DNA from: Rhodocyclaceae bacterium UBA1310
GTDB taxonomy: Bacteria > Pseudomonadota > Gammaproteobacteria > Burkholderiales > Rhodocyclaceae
Assembly (NCBI GenBank): GCA_002307175.1
Contig: DBTS01000064.1
Location: forward strand, 4,580-68,579
Length of the DNA: 64,000 bases
Reading direction: 5' to 3'
The notes under the pieces are model-generated. The model was given only the letters and a program-made list of their open reading frames with translations, made no database searches and was not told the origin of the DNA. The translations under genes and the position numbers were made by a program. Below are positions 27,039-34,396 of this stretch, piece by piece. Each line of letters begins with the position of its first letter. The first letter of the stretch is position 1.

Positions 27039-27393
27039 ATGCCCTTTGTGGTAGGCCATATCGGCTTTTGCTGGGGTAGCAGGGCGGGTAAGCAGCCCAC
27101 CGAACTGGCGCCGGAGCTGCAGGCCTCAGTGGTGTTTTACGGCATACAGCCAGATCGGGCAGGCGTACCCGCCATCCACGCTGCACTACGCCGGGATCGA
27201 TACGCACATCAATACTGGTATCCCGGCCTTTGGGGCAGCCCTGCAAGCCGGTGGCAAGGCTTATGAAGTGCGTGTGTACGAAGGCATCAACCACGCTTTC
27301 AACAACGCCACAAATGCCACACGCTACGACGCCAAGGCCGCTGCACTGGCCTGGCAGCGCAGCCTCGCTTTTCTGCATCGCCACCTCGGCTGA
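27039..27393 (+). pseudogene. Dienelactone hydrolase remnant (5' truncated, frameshifted)
   Basis: Two frames together give the C-terminal half of a dienelactone hydrolase. The first (from 27039) has VGHIGFCWGSRAGKQ with the nucleophile Cys motif, then LAPELQASVVFYGIQPDRAGVP. After a frameshift near 27170 the second reads LHYAGIDTHINTGIPAFGAA and then GINHAFNNATNATRYDAKAAALAWQR to a TGA at 27391. The Asp and His of the triad lie in the second frame. The N-terminal third is missing and the first frame ends early, so it cannot make a normal enzyme. A terminator still follows it. Confidence 0.8.
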
Positions 27394-27402
27394 ACAGACC
27401 AG

Positions 27403-27437
27403 TCTCCCTGCAGATCGCAGTATGCGGGGAGATTTTT
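27403..27437 (+). terminator. Rho-independent terminator after the hydrolase remnant
   Basis: TCTCCC (27403-27408) pairs with GGGAGA (27427-27432), with extra GC pairs inside, followed by TTTTT. It also insulates the cspA promoter region. Confidence 0.6.
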
Positions 27438-27605
27438 CCTTATATTGCAATGCAGCGTTTGTAAATATCTCAAAAATGTTTGCCAAAACGCTGGAAAGCG
27501 GGCACAGTATTGAGGATGCGAGTTTCAAGTAGTGATACGGTCTGTCAGGTGCAATATCCGGTTCGCCGGGAAGTTCTCCTTCAACACCCGCTGTCTTGAG
27601 TTTCG

Positions 27606-27636
27606 CAGAGCGTCTGGTCGAATTGGACGCGCTCTG
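27606..27636 (+). promoter_or_regulatory. Stem-loop in the cspA 5' leader
   Basis: CAGAGCGTC (27606-27614) and GACGCGCTCTG (27626-27636) form a stem with one bulge in the region before cspA. CspA mRNAs are known to have long structured leaders that act as thermosensors. That this one does so is inference. Confidence 0.4.
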
Positions 27637-27675
27637 GGGGCTTTCCCCTTTCTTATATATCTGGAGATTCAAGAC

Positions 27676-27879
27676 ATGGCAGCTGGTACCGTAAAGTGGT
27701 TCAACGATTCCAAGGGTTTCGGCTTCATCACCCCCGATGGCGGTGGTAAGGACCTCTTTGCTCACTTTTCCGCCATCCAGGGCAACGGTTTCAAGACCCT
27801 GAAGGAAAATCAGCGTGTAACGTTTGATGTCGTGACCGGCCCGAAGGGCGAACAGGCCTCGAACATCCGCGGCGAATGA
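27676..27879 (+). CDS. cspA: Cold-shock protein, CspA family
   Basis: 67 residues, a single OB-fold cold-shock domain. RNP1 (KGFGFITP) and RNP2 (DLFAHFSAI) motifs are intact. It binds single-stranded RNA or DNA and melts secondary structure at low temperature or during growth transitions. The ATG has TGGAG 10 bases upstream. The long leader has a stem-loop and a strong terminator follows. The gene is paired with an IF-1 paralogue, as seen in other betaproteobacteria. Confidence 0.95.
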   Translation: MAAGTVKWFNDSKGFGFITPDGGGKDLFAHFSAIQGNGFKTLKENQRVTFDVVTGPKGEQASNIRGE

Positions 27880-27910
27880 TAGAGACCCAGCTAATTGCTG
27901 GCTCTACCGG

Positions 27911-27943
27911 AAAAGCCCGGCTTGTGCCGGGCTTTTCCTTTTG
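27911..27943 (+). terminator. Rho-independent terminator after cspA
   Basis: AAAAGCCCGGC pairs with GCCGGGCTTTT around a short loop and runs into a T-rich tract. It separates cspA from infA. Expression of infA must come from read-through or from a promoter inside or beyond this hairpin. Confidence 0.8.
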
Positions 27944-27967
27944 TTTTACCCTACCTGGAGATTGATT

Positions 27968-28234
27968 TTGGCAAAAGAAGAACTCGTCGAGATGAATGGC
28001 GCTGTTGATGAAGTACTACCCGATTCACGTTACCGCGTTACCCTGGACAATGGCCATCAGCTGATCGCTTACGCCGCAGGCAAGATGCAGAAAAACCACA
28101 TCCGTATTATCGCGGGTGACAAAGTGACACTGGAAATCTCGCCCTACGACTTTTCGAAGGGACGCATCACCTTCCGCCACATTCCGGGCCGTGTTTCCGG
28201 ATCGGGGCAGCAGCACCAGCAGCGTCGCCGTTAA
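27968..28234 (+). CDS. infA: Translation initiation factor IF-1 paralogue (InfA2-like), TTG start
   Basis: 88 residues of S1-like OB fold: MAKEELVEMNGAVDEVLPDSRYRVTLDNGHQ, then KMQKNHIRIIAGDKVTLEISPYD and RITFRH. Standard IF-1 is 72 residues; this has an extra basic, Gln-rich tail (SGSGQQHQQRRR). The TTG at 27968 is chosen because GGAG lies seven bases upstream and the family N-terminus (M-A-K-E-E) begins there. IF-1 binds the 30S A-site; the second copies of betaproteobacteria often sit beside cspA and may act in cold adaptation. Confidence 0.88.
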   Translation: MAKEELVEMNGAVDEVLPDSRYRVTLDNGHQLIAYAAGKMQKNHIRIIAGDKVTLEISPYDFSKGRITFRHIPGRVSGSGQQHQQRRR

Positions 28235-28512
28235 TTCTCCGAATCGCCCGCAGCGCCTGCCACTGCCATCATCCTGCAGTCTGCATCAGGCGCAATGTGC
28301 TGTGTGGCCTTGTTCTGCCCATCAGGCAAGACTGATACTTCCGTGAAACGTTCGCGGAAATCCGCCAGCAGGCGTGCGTACACCTCATCCGGCGTTTCGT
28401 GAGGGCGTGCCCGGTTTTGCCGGCCAGCACTCGCGTTCCCGCCCTGCAAGTCATCTGCTACGCTATGGTTTTTGCCATGGCGGGGCGATGCAATGGGTGT
28501 TTCCAGTAACAT
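28231..28512 (-). CDS. Small hypothetical protein
   Basis: About 93 residues. The C-terminal part (DEVYARLLADFRERFTEVSVLPDGQNKATQ) reads like real coding sequence, with good codon bias. The N-terminal part is less convincing. The ATG at 28512 shares CATGCATG with the start of the opposite-strand gene at 28511, and the stop overlaps the infA stop. No clear ribosome-binding site. No family recognised. Confidence 0.3.
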   Translation of the reverse strand: MLLETPIASPRHGKNHSVADDLQGGNASAGRQNRARPHETPDEVYARLLADFRERFTEVSVLPDGQNKATQHIAPDADCRMMAVAGAAGDSEN

Positions 28513-28917
28513 GCATGTCTGCTTCAATCAGGCACTTTCCCTGCGCGAACTTGAGCGGCATCTAGTGGGGCGAGGCTGGTCTTTTGACTGGGACGGCCAG
28601 CTCATCTACTGGCAAGATGACTGGGTGGAGCTTCCGCATGCCATGCTTGGCAGCGTCCTGAGTCAGTACGAAAACCGCCGAAGCGGATTCTTCCTGGCCA
28701 TGTACCACACTGGCGAAGAAGAGCGGAGCCGTATCCACCTGGGCTTCAGCAAAGGCGACAAGCACGCTATCGTGCTCGATTGCTCGACGGGGGGCGTTTG
28801 TCGCCCTGGCATCGTGCGGCAATCGATTTTTCCTGGTACCTGCAGCATCTGCTGCCCGACCCGGAATTGAGTAATCTGACAATTACCGCAATCAAGATCG
28901 ATTCACACCACACCTGA
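28511..28917 (+). pseudogene. Hypothetical protein gene with a frameshift at a six-G run
   Basis: The first frame reads MHVCFNQALSLRELERHLVGRGWSFDWDGQ and continues to LDCSTGG at a GGGGGG run (28789-28794). After that the frame turns to non-protein-like sequence ending at 28870. With one extra G the sequence goes on as STGGRLSPWHRAAIDFSWYLQHLLPD through ELSNLTITAIKIDSHHT to a TGA at 28915-28917, which looks like the true C-terminus (about 135 residues). It may be a mutation, phase variation at the G run, or a sequencing error. No family recognised. An upstream start at 28493 is possible. Confidence 0.6.
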
Positions 28918-28949
28918 GGCGCTTCCTGGCCGTTCCGGCGAGACCGCTT

Positions 28950-29372
28950 TCAAGCTGCAAACGCCCGCCCGAGCACCCGCGTCACGCAGCCCAGCACGGG
29001 CAGCTTGGCATACAGTTCCTCTGCCGCATCCCAGTAGTCACGGTGGTAGCAGACTTTGCCCTGGGCGTCGAAACGCAGGTGCGAGACGCCGCGTATCGTC
29101 TGCGCCTTGTGCCGGCCCAGCAGCTTCACGGCAAAGCTGAATTCCCACACCAGCATCGCTCCATTGGCATCGGCGATACGTTCAGTCACCGTAAAGCGCG
29201 GCTCGGCCACCTGCCTGAACATGTGCGTGAAGATGCGCTCAATGGCGGGGAGGCCCCGCACCTCGTTGAAGGGATCCTTGAAATAGGCGTCGGCACTATA
29301 GAATTCGCCAAACCGCGCCAGGCTGGCCGGGGCAAACCCGTTGTAGAAATCAATCAGTGCATCCAGGTTCAT
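28950..29372 (-). CDS. SnoaL-like/NTF2-fold protein of LitR-linked lipid operon
   Basis: 140 residues. The alpha plus beta cone fold is suggested by DALIDFYNGFAPASLARFGEFYSADAYFKDPFNEVRG and VWEFSFAVKLLGRHKAQTIRGVSHLRFD, a pattern of SnoaL-like/nuclear transport factor 2 proteins. These are small isomerases or hydrolases, or have no known reaction. The start at 29372 has AGGAG seven bases upstream. One base separates it from the SDR stop. It is the last of eight tightly packed minus-strand genes. Confidence 0.85.
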   Translation of the reverse strand: MNLDALIDFYNGFAPASLARFGEFYSADAYFKDPFNEVRGLPAIERIFTHMFRQVAEPRFTVTERIADANGAMLVWEFSFAVKLLGRHKAQTIRGVSHLRFDAQGKVCYHRDYWDAAEELYAKLPVLGCVTRVLGRAFAA

Positions 29373-29373
29373 G

Positions 29374-30129
29374 TCATTCTCCTGTGAGGCGGTGAACCAG
29401 CCGGAAATACCAGGCATAGGGCAGGTGCGCGAGCAGCTTGAGTCCCAGGGTGAAACGTTTCGGAAAGTGGATGTCGAAACGCCCCTGTGCGAAGCCCTTG
29501 AGGATCGCCTGCGCGGCCTGTTCCGGGGTGAGCAGGGCAGGCATGCGGAAATCATTCTGAGCCGTCAGCGGTGTCGCCACAAAACCGGGGTTGATCACCC
29601 AGACGCCGATGCCACGCGGGGCGAGATCAAGATGCAGCACCTCGGCAAAATGGATCAGCGCCGCCTTGCCCGGCCCATAGCAGAGCGCCTTGGGCAGCCC
29701 GCGATAACCCGCCACGCTCGCCACAAAGGCAATCCCGCCACCCACCGGCAGATCCGCCAGCGCACACGCTGCCAGACGCATCGCACCGTTGAAATTCACG
29801 GCAATCACGCGCTCTGCCACGGCCAGATCAAAGCTTTCTGCGCGCATCGGCACATAGTCACCAGCCAGATACAGCACCACATCGATGCCGCCCCAGGCTC
29901 CCATCAGTTCGGCGTGGGTGCGCGCCAGCGCCTCCGCATCGGTGGCATCACAGGGCAGCAGGCGCGCTTCCGGTAGGCCCAGAGCCTGCAGTTTTCCCAG
30001 GCTGCGCGAACTCAGCGCGAGCAACGCGCCACGCTGTGCGAGGGTTTTTGCCAGCGCCGCGCCAATGCCGGTGGAAGCCCCCACCAGCCACACCCGGCGG
30101 CCCTGCCAATCGGTGATGCGCGGGTTCAT
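29374..30129 (-). CDS. Short-chain dehydrogenase/reductase
   Basis: 251 residues, classical SDR. The cofactor motif GASTGIG lies at 17-23, catalytic Ser138 (FVASVAGYRG), and Tyr151/Lys155 (YGPGK). The C-terminal part (FPKRFTLGLKLLAHLPYAWYFRLV) is hydrophobic and may touch the membrane, fitting a lipid substrate. The start overlaps the DUF3833 stop by four bases. The reaction is unknown; a ketone or alcohol step on a modified acyl chain is a plausible guess from context. Confidence 0.9.
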   Translation of the reverse strand: MNPRITDWQGRRVWLVGASTGIGAALAKTLAQRGALLALSSRSLGKLQALGLPEARLLPCDATDAEALARTHAELMGAWGGIDVVLYLAGDYVPMRAESFDLAVAERVIAVNFNGAMRLAACALADLPVGGGIAFVASVAGYRGLPKALCYGPGKAALIHFAEVLHLDLAPRGIGVWVINPGFVATPLTAQNDFRMPALLTPEQAAQAILKGFAQGRFDIHFPKRFTLGLKLLAHLPYAWYFRLVHRLTGE

Positions 30130-30647
30130 GGCTTCATGAAACTCAGTGTCACTTCGCCCAGATTGAATCCCCACTTCGACATGTAGGAGCGGTTTATCAT
30201 CACCTTGTCATCCATGAGGAACATCCAGTCATCGAAGTTGACGTTGTACACCTTGCCATCCACGGGCAGCGCCAGCACGTATTGCCAGCGCAGCGCATTG
30301 CCGGCCACCGTGCCGATGGCGGTACCCACCACATCGTCTGCAGTGCCGCGATAAGTACCGTCGGGCTGGCGGACGAGGGTCCAGACGCGGCGCGTGGTCG
30401 TGCCGTCAGACCAGCTGAAGTGCTCATCGAGCGTGCCGGTGCCGGCTTCCCAGTGCGCATCGATCACCACGTGGAAGCGTTTTTTCACTTCTCCCGAGCG
30501 CCCCTGGAAAATGCCCCAGGCATCCAGGCGGCCATTCAGGTACTGCTGCAGATCGAGGGGCGGCTGTTCGTTGCGGTATTGCTCGACGCCGGTGGAGGCG
30601 CAGGCACTCAATCCGAGTGAAAAGGCGATGGCGGCAAGCAGTTTCAT
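30126..30647 (-). CDS. DUF3833 lipoprotein
   Basis: 173 residues. The signal peptide ends in a lipobox LSAC (Cys16). The mature part is beta-rich, with FHVVIDAHWEAGTGTLDEHFSWSDGTTTRRVW and DGTYRGTADDVVGTAIG, the DUF3833 pattern, possibly lipocalin-like. DUF3833 proteins occur with CFA-like methyltransferases and flavin oxidases in light- or singlet-oxygen-responsive operons. The start has GGAG upstream and overlaps the MFS gene stop by four bases. Its role may be lipid binding or transport between membranes. Confidence 0.9.
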   Translation of the reverse strand: MKLLAAIAFSLGLSACASTGVEQYRNEQPPLDLQQYLNGRLDAWGIFQGRSGEVKKRFHVVIDAHWEAGTGTLDEHFSWSDGTTTRRVWTLVRQPDGTYRGTADDVVGTAIGTVAGNALRWQYVLALPVDGKVYNVNFDDWMFLMDDKVMINRSYMSKWGFNLGEVTLSFMKP

Positions 30648-31867
30648 GATGCAATCTCCAGGTGATGGCGCCAATGCCACAGCAAGCCACCCGCCAGGGC
30701 CTTGAAGGCGAGCGGCAGCAGTGCATAGGCAAGGGTCAGTTGGGAAAGCCCGGCACCGCTGCCGGGCAGATAGCCGGCAGCACCGAGCAGGGGTAACACC
30801 AGCCCGGCAGCAAGCGCCAGATTGAGCTTGGCAATGAAATTCCACACGCCGAAGCAGGCCCCGGCGCGCCCCTGGCGTTCGCCCAGATCTGCCGCCATCG
30901 CAGCGGGCAGAGCCAGATCTGCGCCCAGCGAAAAGCCGGATGCCACACAGATCGCGGCAAACGGCCAAAGATCTCCCGGCCCCAACAGGCTGGCGCTGGC
31001 AAACGCCAGAATCGCCAGGGCAATGGCGGCAAGCCATGTGCGCACCCGGCCCAGGCGTGCCGCCAGCTTCACCCACAGGGGCAGGGATAGCGCGCCGGCA
31101 AGGAAATACACCGCCAGCAGGGCGCCGCTGGCTTGCCCGAGCTGCAGTACATCCGCCACAAAAAACAGGAAGAGCGTTGCAGGCAGGGCGGCGGCCATGC
31201 CATTGGCAATGAACACGCAGAGCAGGCGGCGGAAGGCTGCATCGCCAAACACCCCGCGCAGACTCGGCCACAAGGATTCAGCCGAGCGCGTCGCCGCCGG
31301 GGCGGGCGGCGCGTAGCCCAGGCTGACGAGTGCTGCGCCGAGCAGCAGGGGGGGCAGAATCCAGGCAAGGCGCGCAATCCCCGCTTCAAGCTGCGGGGCC
31401 AGCAGGCTGGGCAGTGCAGCTGCCAGCATCACGCCAAGCAGGCCGAAGCCTTCGCGTGATGCCGTCAGGCGGGTACGGAGCTGTGGCGTGGCGCCGATAT
31501 CCGCTCCCCATGCCTGATACGCCACACTTGCCGCCGAATAACCCAGATAGGTCAGCATCAAGGCACCGGCCAGCCACCAGCCCGCCTGCACAGCCGGAGG
31601 ATTGAGGAGTGCCACGAAACCAGCACCGAACACCGGCAATGCCAGCATCAGCAAGCCGCGCCGGGGCAGGCGATCGGCCAGCCAGCCCAGGCAGGGATCA
31701 ATGCCGGCATCAAGGAGACGGGTGACCAGAAGAATCGCGCCCAGGGCGGAGAGCGACATTCCCGCCACCGCTGCGTAGTAATGCGGGATATGCGCATAGA
31801 TCGGCAGCGCCGCAAATGAGAGCGGCAGGCCCAGCACCCCATAGGCGAGAATGCGTGCGGTGCTCAT
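30644..31867 (-). CDS. MFS transporter (GPH/MelB-like fold) of lipid operon
   Basis: 407 residues with about 12 hydrophobic segments, starting MSTARILAYGVLGLPLSFAALP. The loop-2 region TRLLDAGIDPCLGWLADRLPRRG resembles the glycoside-pentoside-hexuronide cation symporter group. The substrate is not evident; context suggests a lipid-related or amphiphilic compound. The ATG at 31867 has GGAG upstream; a GTG at 31891 overlapping the previous stop is a possible alternative. It overlaps the DUF3833 start. Confidence 0.87.
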   Translation of the reverse strand: MSTARILAYGVLGLPLSFAALPIYAHIPHYYAAVAGMSLSALGAILLVTRLLDAGIDPCLGWLADRLPRRGLLMLALPVFGAGFVALLNPPAVQAGWWLAGALMLTYLGYSAASVAYQAWGADIGATPQLRTRLTASREGFGLLGVMLAAALPSLLAPQLEAGIARLAWILPPLLLGAALVSLGYAPPAPAATRSAESLWPSLRGVFGDAAFRRLLCVFIANGMAAALPATLFLFFVADVLQLGQASGALLAVYFLAGALSLPLWVKLAARLGRVRTWLAAIALAILAFASASLLGPGDLWPFAAICVASGFSLGADLALPAAMAADLGERQGRAGACFGVWNFIAKLNLALAAGLVLPLLGAAGYLPGSGAGLSQLTLAYALLPLAFKALAGGLLWHWRHHLEIAS

Positions 31868-31887
31868 CGTGGATTTCTCCAGGGTTT

Positions 31888-32451
31888 TCACCCTTGGCGA
31901 TCATCGCGCTGCAGGAGCGCAGCGCGCAGCTCCGGCGCGCTGGTGCGCGGGTCGAGCCAGATGGCAAAGAAGTGGCGCGCAAAATCCGCTTCCGCGATCT
32001 CCCCGCGCAATTGCCCGTTGAAGTGGAAGCGCGCCGTGCCGGGCTGATATTCACCAAGGATCACATCGCCGTCGCGCACATCGGGGAAGAGTTTTGCCAT
32101 CAGTACGCCCCAACGCTGCAGCGTGGCCTCATCAGCGCCGCCAAGCTTGCGCATTTCCTTCACGCTTGCGTCGGCAATCGCACGCCCTTCGATACTGCGC
32201 CGGTACGTGAGCTGCAATGCCAGGGGCGGCTTTTGCGGATCATCACCCGCCCACAGCGTGGCTTCATAAACCAGAAAGCCAAAACGCCGGTAGGCGCCAC
32301 TGCCCCAACGGCGCAGGCCCTGCGGCAGCGTGAAACCGGCACGCGCGGAGAGCGCCACGAAAGGCGTGGCGAGCAGCGCCAGAAAAATCAGGCGGCGGCG
32401 TGCCGAGAATGGGGCATGCGGGAGGGAGCCTCCGCGGCCAGCCTCATGCAT
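31888..32451 (-). CDS. Chalcone-isomerase-like periplasmic protein
   Basis: 187 residues from the ATG at 32451, which overlaps the CFA gene stop by eight bases; an ATG at 32475 is an alternative. A signal peptide (RRRLIFLALLATPFVALSARAGF) is followed by a chalcone-isomerase-like fold (FGFLVYEATLWAGDDP, LQLTYRRSIEGRAIADASVKEM, VRDGDVILGEYQPGTARFHFNG). Bacterial members are not flavonoid enzymes; fatty-acid binding is the known property of related plant FAPs, which would fit this operon (inference). Confidence 0.85.
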   Translation of the reverse strand: MHEAGRGGSLPHAPFSARRRLIFLALLATPFVALSARAGFTLPQGLRRWGSGAYRRFGFLVYEATLWAGDDPQKPPLALQLTYRRSIEGRAIADASVKEMRKLGGADEATLQRWGVLMAKLFPDVRDGDVILGEYQPGTARFHFNGQLRGEIAEADFARHFFAIWLDPRTSAPELRAALLQRDDRQG

Positions 32452-33628
32452 GGGCGAGTTCAAACTGGATGACATCGGTGTTGCCCATCAGGAATGCTGC
32501 TTCGCAGTAGCACAGATAAAAACGCCAGAGGCGGCGGAAATGCTCGTCGAAACCCAGTTCGCGGATAGCCTCCCAGCGCGCCTCAAAGACTTCCCGCCAC
32601 GCATGCAGCGTGCGGGCATAATCCTGCCCGAAGGCAAACTCATCACGCACCACCAGCCCCTGGCGGGCAGCTTCACGGTGGAAGGCTTCACGCGAGGGCA
32701 GCATGCCACCTGGGAACACGTACTGCTGGATGAAATCAGTCTGCCGCCGATAGGCCTTGAACAGATCGCTGCGGATCGTGATGCTCTGAATCACGGCACG
32801 GCCACCGGGTTTGAGTGCATCCTTCACCGCACGGAAATACGCCGGCCAATAGCGCTCTCCAACTGCCTCGAACATCTCGATCGACACCACATGATCAAAC
32901 TTTTCTGTGGTGTCGCGGTAATCCTGCAGACGCAGATCGGCCCGTGGCACACGCCGGGAGGCCCATTCCAACTGCGCCGGGGAAAGGGTAAGCCCCGTCA
33001 CGGCCAGCCCTGCGGTATCCGCCATCTCGGCAAAGCCGCCCCAGCCACAGCCGATCTCCAGCACATGCTGGCCAGGCGTGGCGCCCAGGCGATCAAGTAT
33101 CCGGCGGTATTTCGCTTCCTGTGCCGCCTCCAGGCTGCGCGCCTTTTCCCCTTCGAAGAGAGCAGAGGAATAGCTCATGCTGCCATCCAGCCAGAGCCGG
33201 TAGAAATCGTTGCCCAGATCGTAATGGGCCATGATGTTGCGGCGGCTGCCGGCACGGCTGTTGCGGTTGAGCAGATGGCGCAGGCGTGCCGCCAGGAGGC
33301 GGTGCGAAGCACCGTACACGGCCTTTTTCAGCACCTCGCGGTTGCGCACGAAGAACGTCAGCAGGGCGGCCACATCCGGGCTATCCCAGAGACCATCGAG
33401 ATAGGCTTCGGCCAGCCCGATATCGCCACGCGCCAACACCATCGAGAAACACGCTTCGCTGTGCACCTGCATCGTGACACAGGCTTCCCCTGCACCAAAC
33501 ACTGTGCGCGAACCATCCGGCAGGCGTATTTCCAGCAGACCATCCTTGAGCTTTTCAAGCAGCGCAAAAACCACGCGGGTATCACGGGTGGGCTTGCGCT
33601 CGGCGGGAAGGGTCAGCGTATTGCTCAT
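32444..33628 (-). CDS. Cyclopropane-fatty-acyl-phospholipid synthase family methyltransferase
   Basis: 394 residues. SAM-binding motif I is VLEIGCGWGGFAE. Further family segments are IMAHYDLGNDFYRLWLDGSMSYSSALF, SIEMFEAVGERYWPAYF and the C-terminal FYLCYCEAAF, which holds the Cys conserved near the CFA active site. It methylates double bonds of phospholipid acyl chains, producing cyclopropane or methyl-branched products; in linked pathways such methylated chains can be precursors of furan fatty acids (family knowledge, not shown here). The start overlaps the DUF1365 stop by four bases. Confidence 0.93.
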   Translation of the reverse strand: MSNTLTLPAERKPTRDTRVVFALLEKLKDGLLEIRLPDGSRTVFGAGEACVTMQVHSEACFSMVLARGDIGLAEAYLDGLWDSPDVAALLTFFVRNREVLKKAVYGASHRLLAARLRHLLNRNSRAGSRRNIMAHYDLGNDFYRLWLDGSMSYSSALFEGEKARSLEAAQEAKYRRILDRLGATPGQHVLEIGCGWGGFAEMADTAGLAVTGLTLSPAQLEWASRRVPRADLRLQDYRDTTEKFDHVVSIEMFEAVGERYWPAYFRAVKDALKPGGRAVIQSITIRSDLFKAYRRQTDFIQQYVFPGGMLPSREAFHREAARQGLVVRDEFAFGQDYARTLHAWREVFEARWEAIRELGFDEHFRRLWRFYLCYCEAAFLMGNTDVIQFELAHA

Positions 33629-34389
33629 CGGGTCGACTCCGGTACGGATGGGGAAACATGGGCGCCGTGAAAGGGCACCCCTTTGGCCCACAACTTCAGG
33701 GCCTGCCAGTGAATACGGAAGATCACCCCGGCAGTCAGCAGGGGCATGCGCAGAAACGCGCCAAGCAATGCTGCAGGGCTCCAGCCACGTGGGCTGCCGG
33801 AAATCGCGGTGGCCAACACCTCGCCTTCCTCATCGTCATAATCGATGTGCGCATGCGGCATTTCCGCTTCAAGATGGAAGCGGAAACGGTAAGCCCCCTT
33901 GATCACGTTGAACGGTGAAACATGGAAGACTTTTACCGCGCGCAATTCCTCTCCTTCGCGAAGCGGCGCGCCCTGGCGGTGCAGCAGATAATTGTGGCGC
34001 CCACCAAAGGTATTGTTCACCTCCGCCAGCACTGCCACCAGCGAGCCCGTATGGTCATGGCAATACCAGAAACTCACCGGATTGAAGACCAGCCCGCACA
34101 CCCTGGGAAATGTCTGCAGCATGATCGCACCATCGCAGGGCAGCCCCTCGTCGCGCAACAGGCCCTCGATCCACGGCAGCAGCGCACTGCCATCGCGTGC
34201 ACCATGATCAGCACTGCGAAAACTCAACAGATTCGGGCGATCCACGGAAAAAATCCCGCAGCCTGAGGCGGCCAGTTCGCGCACCGGCAGGGTCAGGTAG
34301 AACACCGGATAGACGAAGGCATTCCGCGCCGGGCGCAGGCGCCTATGCATCACATGGCCCAGATACACCTGCGGTGTGGTGTGCATCAT
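33625..34389 (-). CDS. DUF1365 protein
   Basis: 254 residues of DUF1365, which is nearly always encoded between a flavin amine oxidase and a CFA synthase, as here. Family segments visible are YLGHVMHRRLRPARNAFVYPVFYLTLP, VCGLVFNPVSFWYCHDHTGSLVAVLAEVNNTFGGRHNYLL and KVFHVSPFNVIKGAYRFRF. No known reaction; its context suggests acyl-chain modification. The start at 34389 or 34386 lies after TGAGG and seven bases after the oxidase stop. Confidence 0.92.
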   Translation of the reverse strand: MMHTTPQVYLGHVMHRRLRPARNAFVYPVFYLTLPVRELAASGCGIFSVDRPNLLSFRSADHGARDGSALLPWIEGLLRDEGLPCDGAIMLQTFPRVCGLVFNPVSFWYCHDHTGSLVAVLAEVNNTFGGRHNYLLHRQGAPLREGEELRAVKVFHVSPFNVIKGAYRFRFHLEAEMPHAHIDYDDEEGEVLATAISGSPRGWSPAALLGAFLRMPLLTAGVIFRIHWQALKLWAKGVPFHGAHVSPSVPESTR

Positions 34390-34396
34390 GGGCACC

